Below are positions 18,282 through 28,388 of a stretch of DNA of 64,000 nt, piece after piece. Each line of letters begins with the position of its first letter. Positions within the stretch are counted from its first letter, which is position 1. The translations under genes and the position numbers were made by a program. The stretch covers positions 157,172 through 221,171 of the forward strand of contig NZ_LXKA01000393.1 in NCBI RefSeq assembly GCF_001645125.1, in the 5' to 3' direction. The stretch comes from Paraburkholderia ginsengiterrae. GTDB lineage: Bacteria > Pseudomonadota > Gammaproteobacteria > Burkholderiales > Burkholderiaceae. The notes beneath the pieces are model-generated. The model was given only the letters and a program-made list of their open reading frames with translations. It did no database searches and was not told the DNA's origin.

Positions 18282-18315
18282 AACGGCATCGGACTTCGGT
18301 TCGGTGCCGTTTTTC
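18282..18315 (+). terminator. Intrinsic terminator of 6S RNA
   Basis: AACGGCATCG … CGGTGCCGTT hairpin with an ACTTCGGT-type loop followed by TTTT, starting about 12 bases after the 6S terminal stem. The 100 bases beyond it, up to the EVE gene, contain three GTTGAGC/GTTCAAC-type words but no gene. Confidence 0.85.
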
Positions 18316-18427
18316 TTTGGGCGCTTGTTGAGCACCTGTTCAACGCCTGTTTGACGCATGTTGAGCGCCTCGATACGTTTCGATCCAACCATCCGCATCG
18401 TCAACCTCTTAACGTTCAATTCGATTC

Positions 18428-18886
18428 ATGCGCTACTGGCTAATGAAGTCCGAACCGGACGAAGCAAGCATCGACCATCTCGCTAACGCACCGCAACGCA
18501 CGTTGCCGTGGACCGGCGTGCGCAACTATCAGGCGCGCAATTTCATGCGCGACATGATGCAGGTCGGCGACGGCGTGCTGTTCTATCACTCGAGTTGTCC
18601 TGAGCCCGGCATCGCGGGAATCGCGGAGGTATCGTCCACCGCTTATCCCGACCCCACGCAGTTCGACAAAAAGAGTCCTTACTACGACGAGAAGTCGTCG
18701 CAAGAAACACCGCGTTGGCTGCTGGTCGACGTGGTGTTCAAAAAGAAGATTCCGTTGATTCCGCTTGCCGCGCTGCGCGAGCACGACGAACTCAAGGACA
18801 TGCGCGTGCTCGCCAAAGGCAACCGCCTGTCGATTACGCCGGTGACCGAAGCCGAATGGCGCTTCATCACCAAACGGCTCGCCTGA
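18428..18886 (+). CDS. EVE domain protein (thymocyte nuclear protein 1-like)
   Basis: A 152-aa single EVE/PUA-like domain: RYWLMKSEPDEASIDHL at the N-terminus, WTGVRNYQARNFMRDMM, VLFYHSSCPEPGIAGIAEV and a C-terminal NRLSITPVTEAEWRFI. EVE domains bind modified bases in DNA or RNA through an aromatic pocket, and several are linked to restriction of modified DNA; the housekeeping version beside 6S RNA has no proven role. No nuclease or other domain is attached. It stands alone, with no overlapping neighbour. Confidence 0.9.
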   Translation: MRYWLMKSEPDEASIDHLANAPQRTLPWTGVRNYQARNFMRDMMQVGDGVLFYHSSCPEPGIAGIAEVSSTAYPDPTQFDKKSPYYDEKSSQETPRWLLVDVVFKKKIPLIPLAALREHDELKDMRVLAKGNRLSITPVTEAEWRFITKRLA

Positions 18887-18950
18887 AAGCACGCGATTGA
18901 TCGGCCCGCAAGAGAATGTCCATCGGGCGTGTGCCATACGTGGCAGCGCA

Positions 18951-18970
18951 AACGTTAAAGCAACGTTAAA
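18951..18970. repeat. Tandem AACGTTAAA boxes before the SIMPL gene
   Basis: AACGTTAAA occurs at 18951-18959 and again at 18962-18970, an 11-base period (one helical turn), about 125 bases before the SIMPL-domain start. The phasing suits a regulator binding one face of the helix. No regulator is identified. Confidence 0.4.
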
Positions 18971-19093
18971 CCTGGGAACCAAGCCCGGGTTACAAGCGCC
19001 TAACGGACTCACAAAAGGGACGCGCAAACGCCATGCCATTGCGCGGCGTTCACCCCAATCGTGCACAACCCTGTTCTAGCAAGGAGTCCAACA

Positions 19094-19822
19094 ATGACGA
19101 AAAACACCGCACGTGCACTCGCTCTCGCCCTCGCCTGCGTGGCACCGGCCGCGCTCGCGCTGACGCCGGCCATGGCCCGCGCACAAGCCGCCGCGCCGTA
19201 TCAGCCCGCGGGCGTGTTGTCGCTGAACGCACAAGCCAGCGCGGAAGTGCCGCAAGACGTCGTCGATATCACGCTGTTCTACGAGCAGGAAGCGAGCGAT
19301 CCGTCGGCGCTCACGTCAACGCTGAATCAGCGCGCCGATTCGGCGCTGCAAAAAGCCAAGGGCGTGAGCGGCGTGACCGCCCGCACGGGCTCGTTCTCGA
19401 TCTTCCCGTCCACCGACCGTGACGGGCGCATTTCCGCATGGCGCGGCCGCACGGAGATCGTGCTCGAATCGCACGATTTCGCGGCGGCGTCGAAGCTCGC
19501 GGGTCAAATGGCATCGATCATGCAAGTCGGCAATGTCCAGTTCTCGCTCTCGCCTGAGGCACAGCGCGCCGCCGAGCAGAAGCTCACCGGCGAAGCGATC
19601 AAATCGTTCCGCGAGCAGGCCGCTTCATCCGCGCAGGCGTTCGGCTACAACAGCTATTCGATTCGCGAGGTCAACGTCGGCCACAACGGCGTGATGCCCC
19701 GTCCGATGATGATGAGCGCCCGCGCCATGAGCGCCGACGCGAAGGCCTCGGCGCCCGTGCCGATTGAAGGCGGCACGTCGACCGTGACCGTCAACGTGTC
19801 GGGCTCGGTGCAGATGAAGTAA
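19094..19822 (+). CDS. Periplasmic SIMPL-domain protein (DUF541)
   Basis: A 242-aa exported protein: signal peptide ARALALALACVAPAALALTP with cleavage near ARAQA, then the SIMPL/DUF541 domain, starting GVLSLNAQASAEVPQDVVDI and ending in a TVTVNVSGSVQMK strand. Family members form ring oligomers in the periplasm; the role is unclear. The start at 19094 has AAGGAG eight bases upstream. A Met-rich segment (VMPRPMMMSARAMSA) lies near residues 205-220, which might bind metal, but that is a guess. A strong terminator follows. Confidence 0.85.
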   Translation: MTKNTARALALALACVAPAALALTPAMARAQAAAPYQPAGVLSLNAQASAEVPQDVVDITLFYEQEASDPSALTSTLNQRADSALQKAKGVSGVTARTGSFSIFPSTDRDGRISAWRGRTEIVLESHDFAAASKLAGQMASIMQVGNVQFSLSPEAQRAAEQKLTGEAIKSFREQAASSAQAFGYNSYSIREVNVGHNGVMPRPMMMSARAMSADAKASAPVPIEGGTSTVTVNVSGSVQMK

Positions 19823-19853
19823 CACTGCGCGCGCGATGCGCGGCTCGCCAAAG

Positions 19854-19883
19854 AAAACGCCACGGCATGCCGTGGCGTTTTTT
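19854..19883. terminator. Intrinsic terminator after the SIMPL gene
   Basis: A perfect 28-base palindrome with arms AAAACGCCACGGCA and TGCCGTGGCGTTTT, running into a T tract. It lies between the SIMPL gene and the converging lgt gene and can serve both. Confidence 0.9.
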
Positions 19884-19914
19884 ATTGACCACTCGCTACG
19901 ATAAAGCGTAGCGC

Positions 19915-20820
19915 TCAGCTCGCGTTGACGGCCTGCGCCGGTTCGCGGCGCGCGCGGCGATACGACCACACGAGCATGGCGATACCGCCGAGGATCATTG
20001 GCAGCGACAGCCATTGCCCCATGGAAAGCCCCATGGCCAGCAGCCCGAGGAAATCGTCCGGCTCGCGCGCGAATTCGACCGTGAAGCGCGCGAGGCCATA
20101 GCCGATCAGGAACACCGCGGAAATCGCGCCCATCGGCTTCGGTTTGCGCGAGAAGAAGAACAGCACGAAAAAGAGCGCCACACCTTCCAGCGCAATTTCA
20201 TACAGCTCGGACGGATGACGCGGCAGCATGTGATATTGCGCGAACACTTCGTTCAGATGCCATTGCGCGGCCAGTTGCGGATGCGCGGAAAGCCATGCGG
20301 CGTCGTCGGGCGCGGCGCCTGGAAACAGCATCGCCCAGGGCGCAGCCGGGTCCGTCACACGGCCCCACAACTCACCGTTGATAAAGTTGCCGAGACGGCC
20401 CGCCGCGAGCCCGGTCGGCACCATCGGCGCGACGAAGTCGGTGACCTGCAGCCACGAGCGCTTGCGCTGATACGCGAACAGCACCATGGCGAAGGTCACG
20501 CCAAGGAAGCCGCCGTGAAACGACATGCCGCCCTCCCACACCTTGAAGATGTCGAGCGGATGCGCGAAATAGAAGCTCGCTTTATAGAACAGCACGTAGC
20601 CGAGCCGGCCGCCGAGAATCGTGCCTAACACGCCGTAGAACAGCATGTCGTCGATATCTTTCGCGGTCCAGCCTTGCGCGGCGACGTACGGCAAGCGCAG
20701 ACGCAGCCGGCCGACGACGATTGCCGCGATGAACGCGACGAGGTACATCAGTCCATACCAGCGCACTGCGAGCGGCCCCAGATGAATGGCAACGGGGTCG
20801 AAATTCGGGTGAATGAGCAT
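19915..20820 (-). CDS. lgt: Prolipoprotein diacylglyceryl transferase
   Basis: Transfers diacylglycerol from phosphatidylglycerol to the lipobox Cys of prolipoproteins, in the inner membrane. The 301-aa protein has seven hydrophobic segments. Motifs: [20 protein letters not shown] at the start, [14 protein letters not shown] (with the essential His), the Lgt signature [18 protein letters not shown], and [13 protein letters not shown]. The C-terminus carries an Arg-rich cytoplasmic tail. Usual length and order. Confidence 0.96.
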   Translation of the reverse strand: MLIHPNFDPVAIHLGPLAVRWYGLMYLVAFIAAIVVGRLRLRLPYVAAQGWTAKDIDDMLFYGVLGTILGGRLGYVLFYKASFYFAHPLDIFKVWEGGMSFHGGFLGVTFAMVLFAYQRKRSWLQVTDFVAPMVPTGLAAGRLGNFINGELWGRVTDPAAPWAMLFPGAAPDDAAWLSAHPQLAAQWHLNEVFAQYHMLPRHPSELYEIALEGVALFFVLFFFSRKPKPMGAISAVFLIGYGLARFTVEFAREPDDFLGLLAMGLSMGQWLSLPMILGGIAMLVWSYRRARREPAQAVNAS

Positions 20821-20939
20821 CGTGTTGTTATGGGCAGTTCAGGTTCAGAAGCGGGTTTTGCAGGCATGGGCGGCGGTCCCCGCACCATGCGGCGCATGCA
20901 TTGGACGGTCCAGCCCGCCATGCGTTCGCTGCGGCGCCG

Positions 20940-21926
20940 CTAAACATGCGGCGCGGCGGCTGACTGGGCCTCGACGGTCGCGGCGTGCGCCCGCACGATC
21001 TCGATGAAACCGGCCAGCACCGGACTCACCTCCGCCGTGCGCCAGACCAGGCCTGTCTCGATCGCGGGCACCGACTCGGCGAGCGGCCGGTACACCACGC
21101 CGGTGCGGCGCAGATTACGCAACGATTGCGGCACCAGTGCGACACCCATGCCGGCAGACACGAGGCTCACGATCGTCTGCATCTGGATCGCTTCCTGGCC
21201 GATCCGGGGCGCGAGGCCCGCTACGCCGTAGCAATCCATAATGATGTCATAAAAGCCTGGCGCCAGCCGTCTTGGGAAGATCACGAGCGGCGCGTCGGCC
21301 ACGTCGCGCAGGCTGATCGGCGTGTCCAGCCACTCGGCGCGCGGGTCGGCATGAGCGGCGGCCGCGCCGGACACCCGCGCCGCCATCTCCGTCGACATGG
21401 CGATCACCAGCGGCTCGCGCGCGATCGGCAGCCACGACAGTTGCGTGGCGTGGCGCGACGGCAGCGGCGCGATCACGAGGCCCGCGTCGATGCGCCCGGC
21501 CATCAGTTCCTCCACCTGCACGTCGCTGGTGGCTTCGGTCAATTCGAGCCGCACGCGCGGGTGGCGCGCGCCGAAGTCGCGCAGCAACAGCGGCAGCAAG
21601 CCGTAATCCGCGGTGGAAACGAACGCCAGCGACAGCACGCCGGCTTCGCCGCGCGCCAGGCTCTGCGCGAGCGGCCGCAACGCCTCGGCGCTCGCCAGCA
21701 GGCGCTGCACTTCGGGCAGCAGATCGGCGCCCACCGGCGTCAGTTCGACCGAACGCTTGGTGCGCGCGAACAGTTCGACGCCGAGCGTCTCCTCGAGCGC
21801 CCGGATCGCCTGCGACAGGGGCGGCTGCGTCATGGACAGGCGCACGGCCGCCCGCCCGAAGTGCTTTTCTTCGGCGACGGTGACGAAATAGCGTAACTGG
21901 CGCAGGTCGGGAATGGCAGGCAGCAT
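20940..21926 (-). CDS. LysR-type transcriptional regulator divergent from ilvD
   Basis: A 328-aa LysR-type regulator. The winged HTH is at residues ~7-65 (LRQLRYFVTVAEEKHFGRAA, LSMTQPPLSQAIRALEETLG), followed by the effector-binding domain with ADYGLLPLLLRDFGARHP and MQTIVSLVSAGMGVALVPQS. It diverges from ilvD across 180 bases (21927-22106), which holds an AT-rich stretch (TAATACATTTTACGACCTAATG, split here as TAATACATTTT and ACGACCTAATG) that could hold a LysR box. Divergent layout suggests it controls ilvD and itself; the effector is not shown. Confidence 0.88.
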   Translation of the reverse strand: MLPAIPDLRQLRYFVTVAEEKHFGRAAVRLSMTQPPLSQAIRALEETLGVELFARTKRSVELTPVGADLLPEVQRLLASAEALRPLAQSLARGEAGVLSLAFVSTADYGLLPLLLRDFGARHPRVRLELTEATSDVQVEELMAGRIDAGLVIAPLPSRHATQLSWLPIAREPLVIAMSTEMAARVSGAAAAHADPRAEWLDTPISLRDVADAPLVIFPRRLAPGFYDIIMDCYGVAGLAPRIGQEAIQMQTIVSLVSAGMGVALVPQSLRNLRRTGVVYRPLAESVPAIETGLVWRTAEVSPVLAGFIEIVRAHAATVEAQSAAAPHV

Positions 21927-22106
21927 GATTAATACATTTTACGACCTAATGAGCCACGAATAATATATTGGATGCGCGCCTGGCAAAACTGCATCCTTGT
22001 GCGACGCCCCGGCACTAAACTGAACTGACGCGTCGGCACGGCCGGCGTCCGCACCGCCGCAGTCAGGATCAGGCACCGATCAAAACAAAACAGACTGGAG
22101 TTCCCC

Positions 22107-23780
22107 ATGGCATACAACCGTCGTTCCAGGAATATCACGCAAGGCGTGGCGCGCTCGCCGAACCGCTCGATGTACTACGCGCTCGGCTATCAGAAGGAAG
22201 ACTTCGACAAGCCGATGATCGGCATCGCCAACGGCCACTCGACCATCACCCCCTGCAACGCCGGCCTGCAGCGGCTCGCGGACGCGGCTGTCGCCGCAAT
22301 CAAGGCGTCGGACGCGAATCCGCAGATCTTCGGCACGCCGACGATCTCGGACGGCATGTCGATGGGCACCGAAGGCATGAAGTACTCGCTCGTGTCGCGC
22401 GAAGTCATCGCCGACTGTGTCGAGACCTGCGTGCAAGGCCAATGGATGGACGGCGTGGTCGTGATCGGCGGCTGCGACAAGAACATGCCGGGCGGGATGA
22501 TCGGCATGCTGCGCACGAACGTGCCGAGCATTTACGTGTACGGCGGCACGATCCGTCCGGGCAACTGGAAGGGCACCGATCTGACCATCGTGTCGTCGTT
22601 CGAAGCCGTGGGCGAATTCACAGCGGGCCGGATGTCGCAGGAAGACTTCGAAGGGGTCGAACGCAACGCCTGCCCGACCACGGGTTCGTGCGGCGGCATG
22701 TACACCGCGAATACGATGAGCTCGTCGTTCGAGGCACTGGGCATGTCGCTGCTGTATTCGTCGACCATGGCCAATCCCGATCAGGAGAAGGTCGATTCGG
22801 CCGCCGAATCGGCACGCGTGCTGGTCGAAGCGGTCCGGAAGGATCTGAAGCCGCGCGACATCGTCACGAAGAAGTCGATTGAAAACGCCGTGGCGCTGAT
22901 CATGGCGACCGGCGGCTCGACCAATGCCGTGCTGCACTATCTGGCGATCGCGCATGCGGCGGAAGTGGAATGGAGCATCGAAGACTTCGAGCGCATGCGC
23001 AAGAAAGTGCCGGTGCTCTGCAACCTGAAGCCGTCGGGCCAGTACGTGGCGACCGATCTGCACAAGGCAGGCGGCATTCCGCAAGTCCTGAAGATCCTGC
23101 TCGACGCGGGCCTTCTGCACGGCGATTGCATGACCATCACCGGCAAGACCCTCGCCGAAGAACTGAAGGACGTGCCGGCCAAGCCGCGCGCCGATCAGCA
23201 GGTGATTTTTCCGGTGGATAAGGCACTCTACAAGGAGGGCCACCTCGCGATCCTGAAGGGCAACCTGGCCGTTGACGGCGCGGTCGCCAAGATCACCGGC
23301 CTGAAGAACCCGGTGATTACCGGCCCGGCTCGCGTGTTCGACGACGAGCAAAGCGCGCTGGAAGCGATTCTGGCCGACAAGATCGTGGCCGGCGACGTGG
23401 TGGTGCTGCGCTACCTCGGCCCGAAGGGCGGCCCCGGCATGCCGGAAATGCTCGCGCCGACGTCGGCGATCATCGGCAAGGGTCTCGGCGAAACCGTGGG
23501 TTTGATCACCGACGGCCGCTTCTCTGGCGGCACCTGGGGCATGGTGGTCGGCCACGTCGCGCCGGAGGCTTTCGTGGGCGGCGCGATTGCGTTCGTGCAG
23601 GAAGGCGACTCGATCACGATCGACGCGCACCAGTTGCTGCTGCAACTGAACGTCGACGACGCCGAACTCCAGCGCCGCCGCACCGCCTGGCAACAGCCGA
23701 AGCCGCGTTATACGAGTGGCGTGATGGCGAAATACTTCGCGCTGGCGCTGCCGGCCAACAAGGGCGCTATTACGGGCTAA
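22107..23780 (+). CDS. ilvD: Dihydroxy-acid dehydratase
   Basis: Third common step of isoleucine, valine and pantoate-precursor synthesis: dehydrates 2,3-dihydroxy-3-methylbutanoate and its homologue. The 557-aa chain has the cluster cysteines Cys50 (TPCNAG), Cys123 ([10 protein letters not shown]) and Cys195 ([13 protein letters not shown]), the pattern of the [2Fe-2S] IlvD/Edd group, plus [17 protein letters not shown] near the C-terminus. The stop TAA lies in the first of three CGGGCTAA copies (23773, 23785, 23798), so a second in-frame TAA follows 12 bases on. A strong terminator ends the unit. Confidence 0.96.
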   Translation: MAYNRRSRNITQGVARSPNRSMYYALGYQKEDFDKPMIGIANGHSTITPCNAGLQRLADAAVAAIKASDANPQIFGTPTISDGMSMGTEGMKYSLVSREVIADCVETCVQGQWMDGVVVIGGCDKNMPGGMIGMLRTNVPSIYVYGGTIRPGNWKGTDLTIVSSFEAVGEFTAGRMSQEDFEGVERNACPTTGSCGGMYTANTMSSSFEALGMSLLYSSTMANPDQEKVDSAAESARVLVEAVRKDLKPRDIVTKKSIENAVALIMATGGSTNAVLHYLAIAHAAEVEWSIEDFERMRKKVPVLCNLKPSGQYVATDLHKAGGIPQVLKILLDAGLLHGDCMTITGKTLAEELKDVPAKPRADQQVIFPVDKALYKEGHLAILKGNLAVDGAVAKITGLKNPVITGPARVFDDEQSALEAILADKIVAGDVVVLRYLGPKGGPGMPEMLAPTSAIIGKGLGETVGLITDGRFSGGTWGMVVGHVAPEAFVGGAIAFVQEGDSITIDAHQLLLQLNVDDAELQRRRTAWQQPKPRYTSGVMAKYFALALPANKGAITG

Positions 23781-23820
23781 GGCTCGGGCTAAAGCGCGGG
23801 CTAAGCTACGTAAAAGCGAA

Positions 23821-23856
23821 AGGGGCGCACGAAAAACCGTGCGCCCCTTTCCTTTT
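23821..23856 (+). terminator. Intrinsic terminator after ilvD
   Basis: AGGGGCGCACG (23821-23831), loop of six, CGTGCGCCCCT (23838-23848), then TTCCTTTT. An 11-bp GC-rich stem followed by a T-rich run. Confidence 0.88.
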
Positions 23857-23903
23857 ATAATGCCAGCACCACTAGTCGGGCACCTGCACCGGCGGAGACC
23901 AGA

Positions 23904-24242
23904 ATGAAATCCATGTCGTATGCAGCGCTTGCCGTAGCGGGCATGCTGGGCGTTACTTTAGGCGCCGGCAGTCCGGCGGCGCATGCCGAAGCCGCCGGAC
24001 TCTCGCTGGCCCAGCAACAGAACTGCATGAGTTGCCACGCGGTGACGCGTCCCTTCATGGGTCCGGCGCTGCATGACATCGCGGCGAAATATGCCGACCG
24101 CGACGACGCCGCCACGTACCTGAAGCACAAAATTCTGGACGGCAGCACAGGGGTATGGGGGGTTGTGCCGATGCCCGCCAACACGCAACTCACGCCCGAC
24201 CAGGCCGCCACGCTGGCGAGCTGGGTGCTGACGCTCAAATAA
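23904..24242 (+). CDS. Small class I cytochrome c (c551-like)
   Basis: A 112-aa exported monohaem cytochrome c. A signal peptide (YAALAVAGMLGVTLGAGSPA, cleavage near AHAEA) is followed by the haem site CMSCH (residues 41-45) and the axial Met in VVPMPANTQL (Met89), then the C-terminal helix TPDQAATLASWVLTLK. The spacing is that of cytochrome c551/c5-type carriers in the periplasm. It stands alone; its electron partner is not shown. The start at 23904 has GGAG nine bases upstream. Confidence 0.92.
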   Translation: MKSMSYAALAVAGMLGVTLGAGSPAAHAEAAGLSLAQQQNCMSCHAVTRPFMGPALHDIAAKYADRDDAATYLKHKILDGSTGVWGVVPMPANTQLTPDQAATLASWVLTLK

Positions 24243-24316
24243 CGATCTCCAGACGAAAGCGCCGCGCTCGAGGCGCAACGCGCCGGCGCCGCTCACAACG
24301 CCAGCGTTTCACCCAA

Positions 24317-25012
24317 TCAGGCGTGGCCCGAACGCCGCGCGATCTCTGCCTCGACCGCTTCCCGCACCCAGCCAGTCATTTCGCTCTCCAGCGTCAGCGC
24401 CACTTCACGCGTGATCTGGTTGACGAGCCACGTGGTGTGTTCCTGCAACGCCGCGCGGCTGTGCGCCTCGATGATGGCGCGCCCTTCGCCCGTCAGAAAG
24501 CCCGCGAAGCGCCCGCGTAGGTTCTCGGCGATGACCTCGGCATCAAGACCCGGGTGCGCCAGCGCGGCGCTCTAGTGAACGTCGTGAACGATATCCGGCG
24601 GCACGGTGGCGCCCGCCTCGAAGGGCGTGGCCGGCTCAAGCCGGTCGAACACGCCCGCTGAGGGCGCATCCACACCCCCGTGCGGATGCCGCGCTGCCGC
24701 GCCATGATGCGCGCGCGAGCGCTTTTTCGGGTGATGAGGGTCGGCCGGCTGCGACGCATGCGCCGCTTCTTCCGCGGCATGCGCGGCGTCGTCAGGGCCA
24801 TGCTCGGGTTCCGGCGCCACGGCGGCGGGTTCAGGCGCCACGGCGGGCTCCTGCTGCGGCGTCAGCACCGGCTCCGTGCGGAACTCCGGCTCGCGCGGCG
24901 CGTCGGGCTGCGCTGTGCCGCTCGACGCTGGCTGCGACGGCACAGCATGGCCCGGCACGAGAACCTCGTGCAGAACTGGGATGGAATCGTCATTGGGATC
25001 GGACACGCACAC
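24317..25012 (-). pseudogene. DUF2486 family protein, interrupted by an in-frame amber codon
   Basis: The start (MCVSDPNDDSIPVLHEVLVPG) and the end are both typical of DUF2486, a Burkholderiales-limited family of unknown function. Reading from 25012, a TAG occupies codon 147 (bases 24572-24574), giving a 146-aa product ending in VHDVH. The same frame stays open beyond it for 84 codons (SAALAHPGLDAEVIAENL … LQEHTTWLVNQITREVALTL … AEIARRSGHA) to a TGA at 24317-24319. This is what a single substitution, for example CAG to TAG, would give. The middle is a Pro/Ala/His-rich linker. The longer C-terminal part is the conserved part, so the short product is probably non-functional. A sequencing error is possible. 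Confidence 0.8.
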
Positions 25013-25103
25013 TCTCCGTGTTTGAGTCGGAACGGAAGCAGGCGGCGGCGCCGAGTGCCGAATCCTCAGGACCCGGCGCCATGCGGCGCGGGCGCAACGG
25101 GAT

Positions 25104-25520
25104 CTAGCCGCCTTGCTTGTAGTTGTTCAAAGCATAGCCGCGATCGCGATAGAAGCGATACCGTTCGCGGCCCGCGGCGAGTTCGTCTGGTGCGTTACCG
25201 ACCACTTCCAGCAATCTCTCGAAGCGCGCGAATTGCGCCGGCACCGTGGCACCGAGATTGAGCAGCACCTGATGGTGCGGAACGTCGTCGAGGCTCGAGG
25301 TCAGCACGATTGGGGTTTGTGCCGCAAGCGGCGTGCCCGCCATGCAGTGCGGCACGAAGTCGAGCGGCGAGAAGGTCCACAGCAGTTCGTCGAAGGCCCG
25401 CAGGCGCGCGGGCTCGGCCAGCACGATGGTCGGCTGGTCCGCCTGATACGCCTTGCGGATCAGGCGGCACGCATACAGCAGCGAATCGCCGACGTTCGAG
25501 TGAAAGTCGATTCTCGTCAT
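25104..25520 (-). CDS. holC: DNA polymerase III chi subunit
   Basis: A 138-aa HolC, which links the clamp loader (through psi) to single-strand-binding protein at the replication fork. Family features: RIDFHSNVGDSLLYACRLIRKAY at the start, VLAEPARLRAFDELLWTFSP, DFVPHC and RYRFYRDRGYALNNYKQGG. It lies after pepA on the same strand with an 88-base spacer; pepA–holC is a common bacterial pairing. No psi gene (holD) is seen nearby. Confidence 0.93.
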   Translation of the reverse strand: MTRIDFHSNVGDSLLYACRLIRKAYQADQPTIVLAEPARLRAFDELLWTFSPLDFVPHCMAGTPLAAQTPIVLTSSLDDVPHHQVLLNLGATVPAQFARFERLLEVVGNAPDELAAGRERYRFYRDRGYALNNYKQGG

Positions 25521-25608
25521 CGGCGGCTCCGCTTTGCGACTACGGCCTGCCTTGTTGCTGGGCTTGCTGCCGGATTTGCTGCCGCGTATGCAACGCTACT
25601 GCATTGCA

Positions 25609-27150
25609 TCATTGTGCAGCGCGACCGTCCGCGGCCCGACCGTCAGCGGCCCGGTCGATCAGGAACTGCGCGAGCAACGGCACCGGACGGCCGGTGGCGC
25701 CCTTCGCCGCGCCGCCCTTCCAGGCCGTACCCGCGATATCCAGGTGCGCCCACGGATACGCTTCGGTGAAGCGCGACAGGAAGCACGCCGCCGTCACGCT
25801 GCCGGCCGGACGGCCGCCGATGTTAGCCATGTCCGCGAAGTTCGACTTGAGCTGGTCCTGATACTCGTCGTCGAGCGGCATGCGCCAGGCCGGATCGGAT
25901 GCTTCACGCGATGCGTCGAGCAGCTCGCCCGCCAGCGCATCGTCTTTCGAGTACAGGGCGCTGTTGTGGTGGCCCAGCGCGATGATGCAGGCGCCCGTGA
26001 GCGTGGCCACGTCGATTACCGCGGCCGGCTTGAAGCGCTCCGCGTAGGTCAGCGCGTCGCACAGGATCAGGCGGCCTTCGGCGTCGGTGTTCAGCACTTC
26101 GATCGTCAGGCCCTTCATGCTGGTGACGATGTCGCCCGGCTTGGTGGCCGTGGACGACGGCATGTTCTCGACCGCCGGAATGATGGCCACAACGTTGATT
26201 TTCAAGCCCATTTCGGCGACGGCGCGCATCGTGCCCAGCACCGAGCCGGCGCCGCACATGTCGTACTTCATCTCGTCCATGCCTTCGCCCGGCTTGAGCG
26301 AGATGCCGCCCGTGTCGAACGTCACGCCCTTGCCGACCAGCACGACCGGCGCGGCCTTCACGGCGCCGCCCTGGTACTGCAGCACGATGAATTGCGCCGG
26401 CTCGGTCGAACCCGCCGTGACCGACAGGTACGAACCCATCTTGAGCGCTTCAGCCTGCTTCTCGCCGAGCACTTCGACCTTCATCTTCCAGTCTTTGGCG
26501 AGCTTCTTCGCGGTGTTGGCGAGGTAGGTCGGCGTGCAGACGTTGCTCGGCAGGTTGCCGAGGTCGCGCGTCAGGTCCATGCCGTTGGCGAGTGCGGCGC
26601 CCTGCTTCGCGGCCACCTTGGCGGCCTTCTCGTCGCCGGTGTTGACGCTGAAGACGATGCGCTTCAAAGCGCGAGCCGAGTTCTCCGGCTTGCTCTTCAT
26701 CTGCGTGAACTTGTAGGTCAGTTCGCGCAGGGCCAGGATCGCGGCGCGCACGCCCCAATCCGACGAACGCTCGAGGATCGGCAGTTGGGCAAGCGTGAAG
26801 GTCACCTGGACGATCTTGGTGGCGAGCAGCGCGCGCCAGGCGGCCCGGACGGCTTCGACGTAGGCTTTCTGACTGAAAGCGTCCTGTTTGCCGAGGCCGA
26901 CCAGCAGCACGCGCGAGGCACCGATGCCCGACACTTCGTGCAGGAACAGCGTGGTGCCCGCCTTGCCTTCCATGTCGCCGGCCTTGATGATGCGGGTCAG
27001 CAGGCCGCGGGTGGCCTCGTCGATCTCAAGAGCCGCGCCCGAGAGCGTTTGCGACTCGAACACACCGATTACGATGCAATCGGATTTCCCCGTCAGGAAA
27101 CCGTTTGACGAGCCTTTGGTCCAATCACAGGCTTTTATGCTAAAGTCCAT
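25609..27150 (-). CDS. pepA: Leucyl aminopeptidase (M17), possible Xer accessory factor
   Basis: A 513-aa M17 dinuclear metal aminopeptidase. The catalytic C-terminal domain shows [29 protein letters not shown] and the family signature [18 protein letters not shown], which supply metal and bicarbonate ligands; [14 protein letters not shown] lies near the end. The ATG at 27150 is preceded by GAGGACAAG; the upstream extension is not conserved. The C-terminus has a short tandem (AADGR twice, then AAQ). In E. coli PepA also acts as a DNA-binding protein in Xer recombination and carAB control; that role is not tested here. It diverges from lptF. Confidence 0.95.
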   Translation of the reverse strand: MDFSIKACDWTKGSSNGFLTGKSDCIVIGVFESQTLSGAALEIDEATRGLLTRIIKAGDMEGKAGTTLFLHEVSGIGASRVLLVGLGKQDAFSQKAYVEAVRAAWRALLATKIVQVTFTLAQLPILERSSDWGVRAAILALRELTYKFTQMKSKPENSARALKRIVFSVNTGDEKAAKVAAKQGAALANGMDLTRDLGNLPSNVCTPTYLANTAKKLAKDWKMKVEVLGEKQAEALKMGSYLSVTAGSTEPAQFIVLQYQGGAVKAAPVVLVGKGVTFDTGGISLKPGEGMDEMKYDMCGAGSVLGTMRAVAEMGLKINVVAIIPAVENMPSSTATKPGDIVTSMKGLTIEVLNTDAEGRLILCDALTYAERFKPAAVIDVATLTGACIIALGHHNSALYSKDDALAGELLDASREASDPAWRMPLDDEYQDQLKSNFADMANIGGRPAGSVTAACFLSRFTEAYPWAHLDIAGTAWKGGAAKGATGRPVPLLAQFLIDRAADGRAADGRAAQ

Positions 27151-27287
27151 CGCGCTTGTCCTCGGATAAAATCTGGGCTTAGGATGAAAGCCGCAATTAT
27201 CCGCTATTTTTCCCGCGGCGGCTGCACCAGGGGTGTGACGGGGAGTAACCCGCGCGCCACTGAGAGCGCCCCCTCTCGTCATCAATA

Positions 27288-28385
27288 ATGATCTTCGAAC
27301 GCTCCCTCCAGCGCGAGCTCGCGTATACGGCTGGTGCCGTGTTCATGGTTCTCCTCACGCTCGTGCTGACCACGATGATGATCCGCATCGTCGGCTTCGC
27401 AGCCTCGGGCGAGATCGACCCGCGCGACGTGCTGGTCCTGATCGGCCTGACCGTGATCGGCTACCTGGCAATCATGCTCGTCGCGACCCTGTTCGTGTCG
27501 ATCCTGTTCGTCCTGACACGCTGGTACAAAGACTCCGAGATGGTCGTGTGGCTGTCCTCGGGCGTAAGCCTCACGCAGTTCATCAAGCCGATCGGCATCT
27601 TTGCCACGCCGATCATCATCCTCATCATGTTCTTCGTGTTCGTCGGCTGGCCGTGGTCGAACCAGCAGAGCAAGCTGATCCGCGCGCGCTTCCAGCAGCG
27701 TGACGAGGTCTCGCTGCTCGCGCCGGGCCAGTTCCGCGAGTCGGCCACAAGCCACCGCGTGTTCTTCATAGAGAAGATGTCGCCCGACCAGGGGCACGTG
27801 GAGAACGTGTTCGTGACCAGCACCGAAAACGGCAAGGTCAATGTGGTGGTGTCGAAGAACGGCCATACCGAGACGCATAAGAACGGTGACCGCTTCGTCG
27901 TGCTGGAAAACGGCCGCCGCTACGACGGCGAACCGGGCCACCCGGATTTCCGGATCATGGAGTTCGAGCGCTATGGCGTGAAGATTCAGAGCCAGCCGGT
28001 CGTCAGCACGCCCACTACCACCGGCCTGCCCACGCTCACGCTGCTGCGCAATCCGACCAACGAGAACCTGGCCGAATTTGCCTGGCGCGCGGGGCTGCCG
28101 CTCATCGCGATCAACCTGATGCTGCTGGCGATTCCGCTCGCGCACCAGAACCCGCGGCGCAGCCGCACCATCAATCTGGTGATGGCCGTTCTCATCTATT
28201 TGACGTATTCGAACCTGTTGAACGTGGTGCAGTCGTGGATCGAGCAGGGCAAGATGTCATTCAGCGTGGGGCTGGTGGTCCTGCATGTGATCGTTGCGGC
28301 GATCGTCGCGTTCATTTTCTGGCTGCGTGTGCGCAACCGGCCGCTATTCACGCGGGCGTCGTTCAGCCGTTCGCAGGGGGCCTGA
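27288..28385 (+). CDS. lptF: LPS export ABC transporter permease LptF
   Basis: A 365-aa LptF of the LptB2FG complex, which extracts LPS from the inner membrane. It has six transmembrane segments: three near the N-terminus ([55 protein letters not shown]), a periplasmic beta-jellyroll (residues ~130-250, [19 protein letters not shown]), and three at the C-terminus. The N-terminal [11 protein letters not shown] is the typical coupling-helix start. lptG follows after three bases; pepA diverges with 137 bases between. Confidence 0.95.
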   Translation: MIFERSLQRELAYTAGAVFMVLLTLVLTTMMIRIVGFAASGEIDPRDVLVLIGLTVIGYLAIMLVATLFVSILFVLTRWYKDSEMVVWLSSGVSLTQFIKPIGIFATPIIILIMFFVFVGWPWSNQQSKLIRARFQQRDEVSLLAPGQFRESATSHRVFFIEKMSPDQGHVENVFVTSTENGKVNVVVSKNGHTETHKNGDRFVVLENGRRYDGEPGHPDFRIMEFERYGVKIQSQPVVSTPTTTGLPTLTLLRNPTNENLAEFAWRAGLPLIAINLMLLAIPLAHQNPRRSRTINLVMAVLIYLTYSNLLNVVQSWIEQGKMSFSVGLVVLHVIVAAIVAFIFWLRVRNRPLFTRASFSRSQGA

Positions 28386-28388
28386 CCG

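Noticed and set aside
18142-18354. 70-aa reading after zapA
   Set aside because: Covers the 6S RNA and its terminator; base pairing explains the sequence better.
22080-23693. 537-aa reading on the minus strand across ilvD
   Set aside because: It is antisense to ilvD, His/Arg-rich and low in complexity, as expected from high-GC third positions. ilvD on the plus strand has all family motifs.
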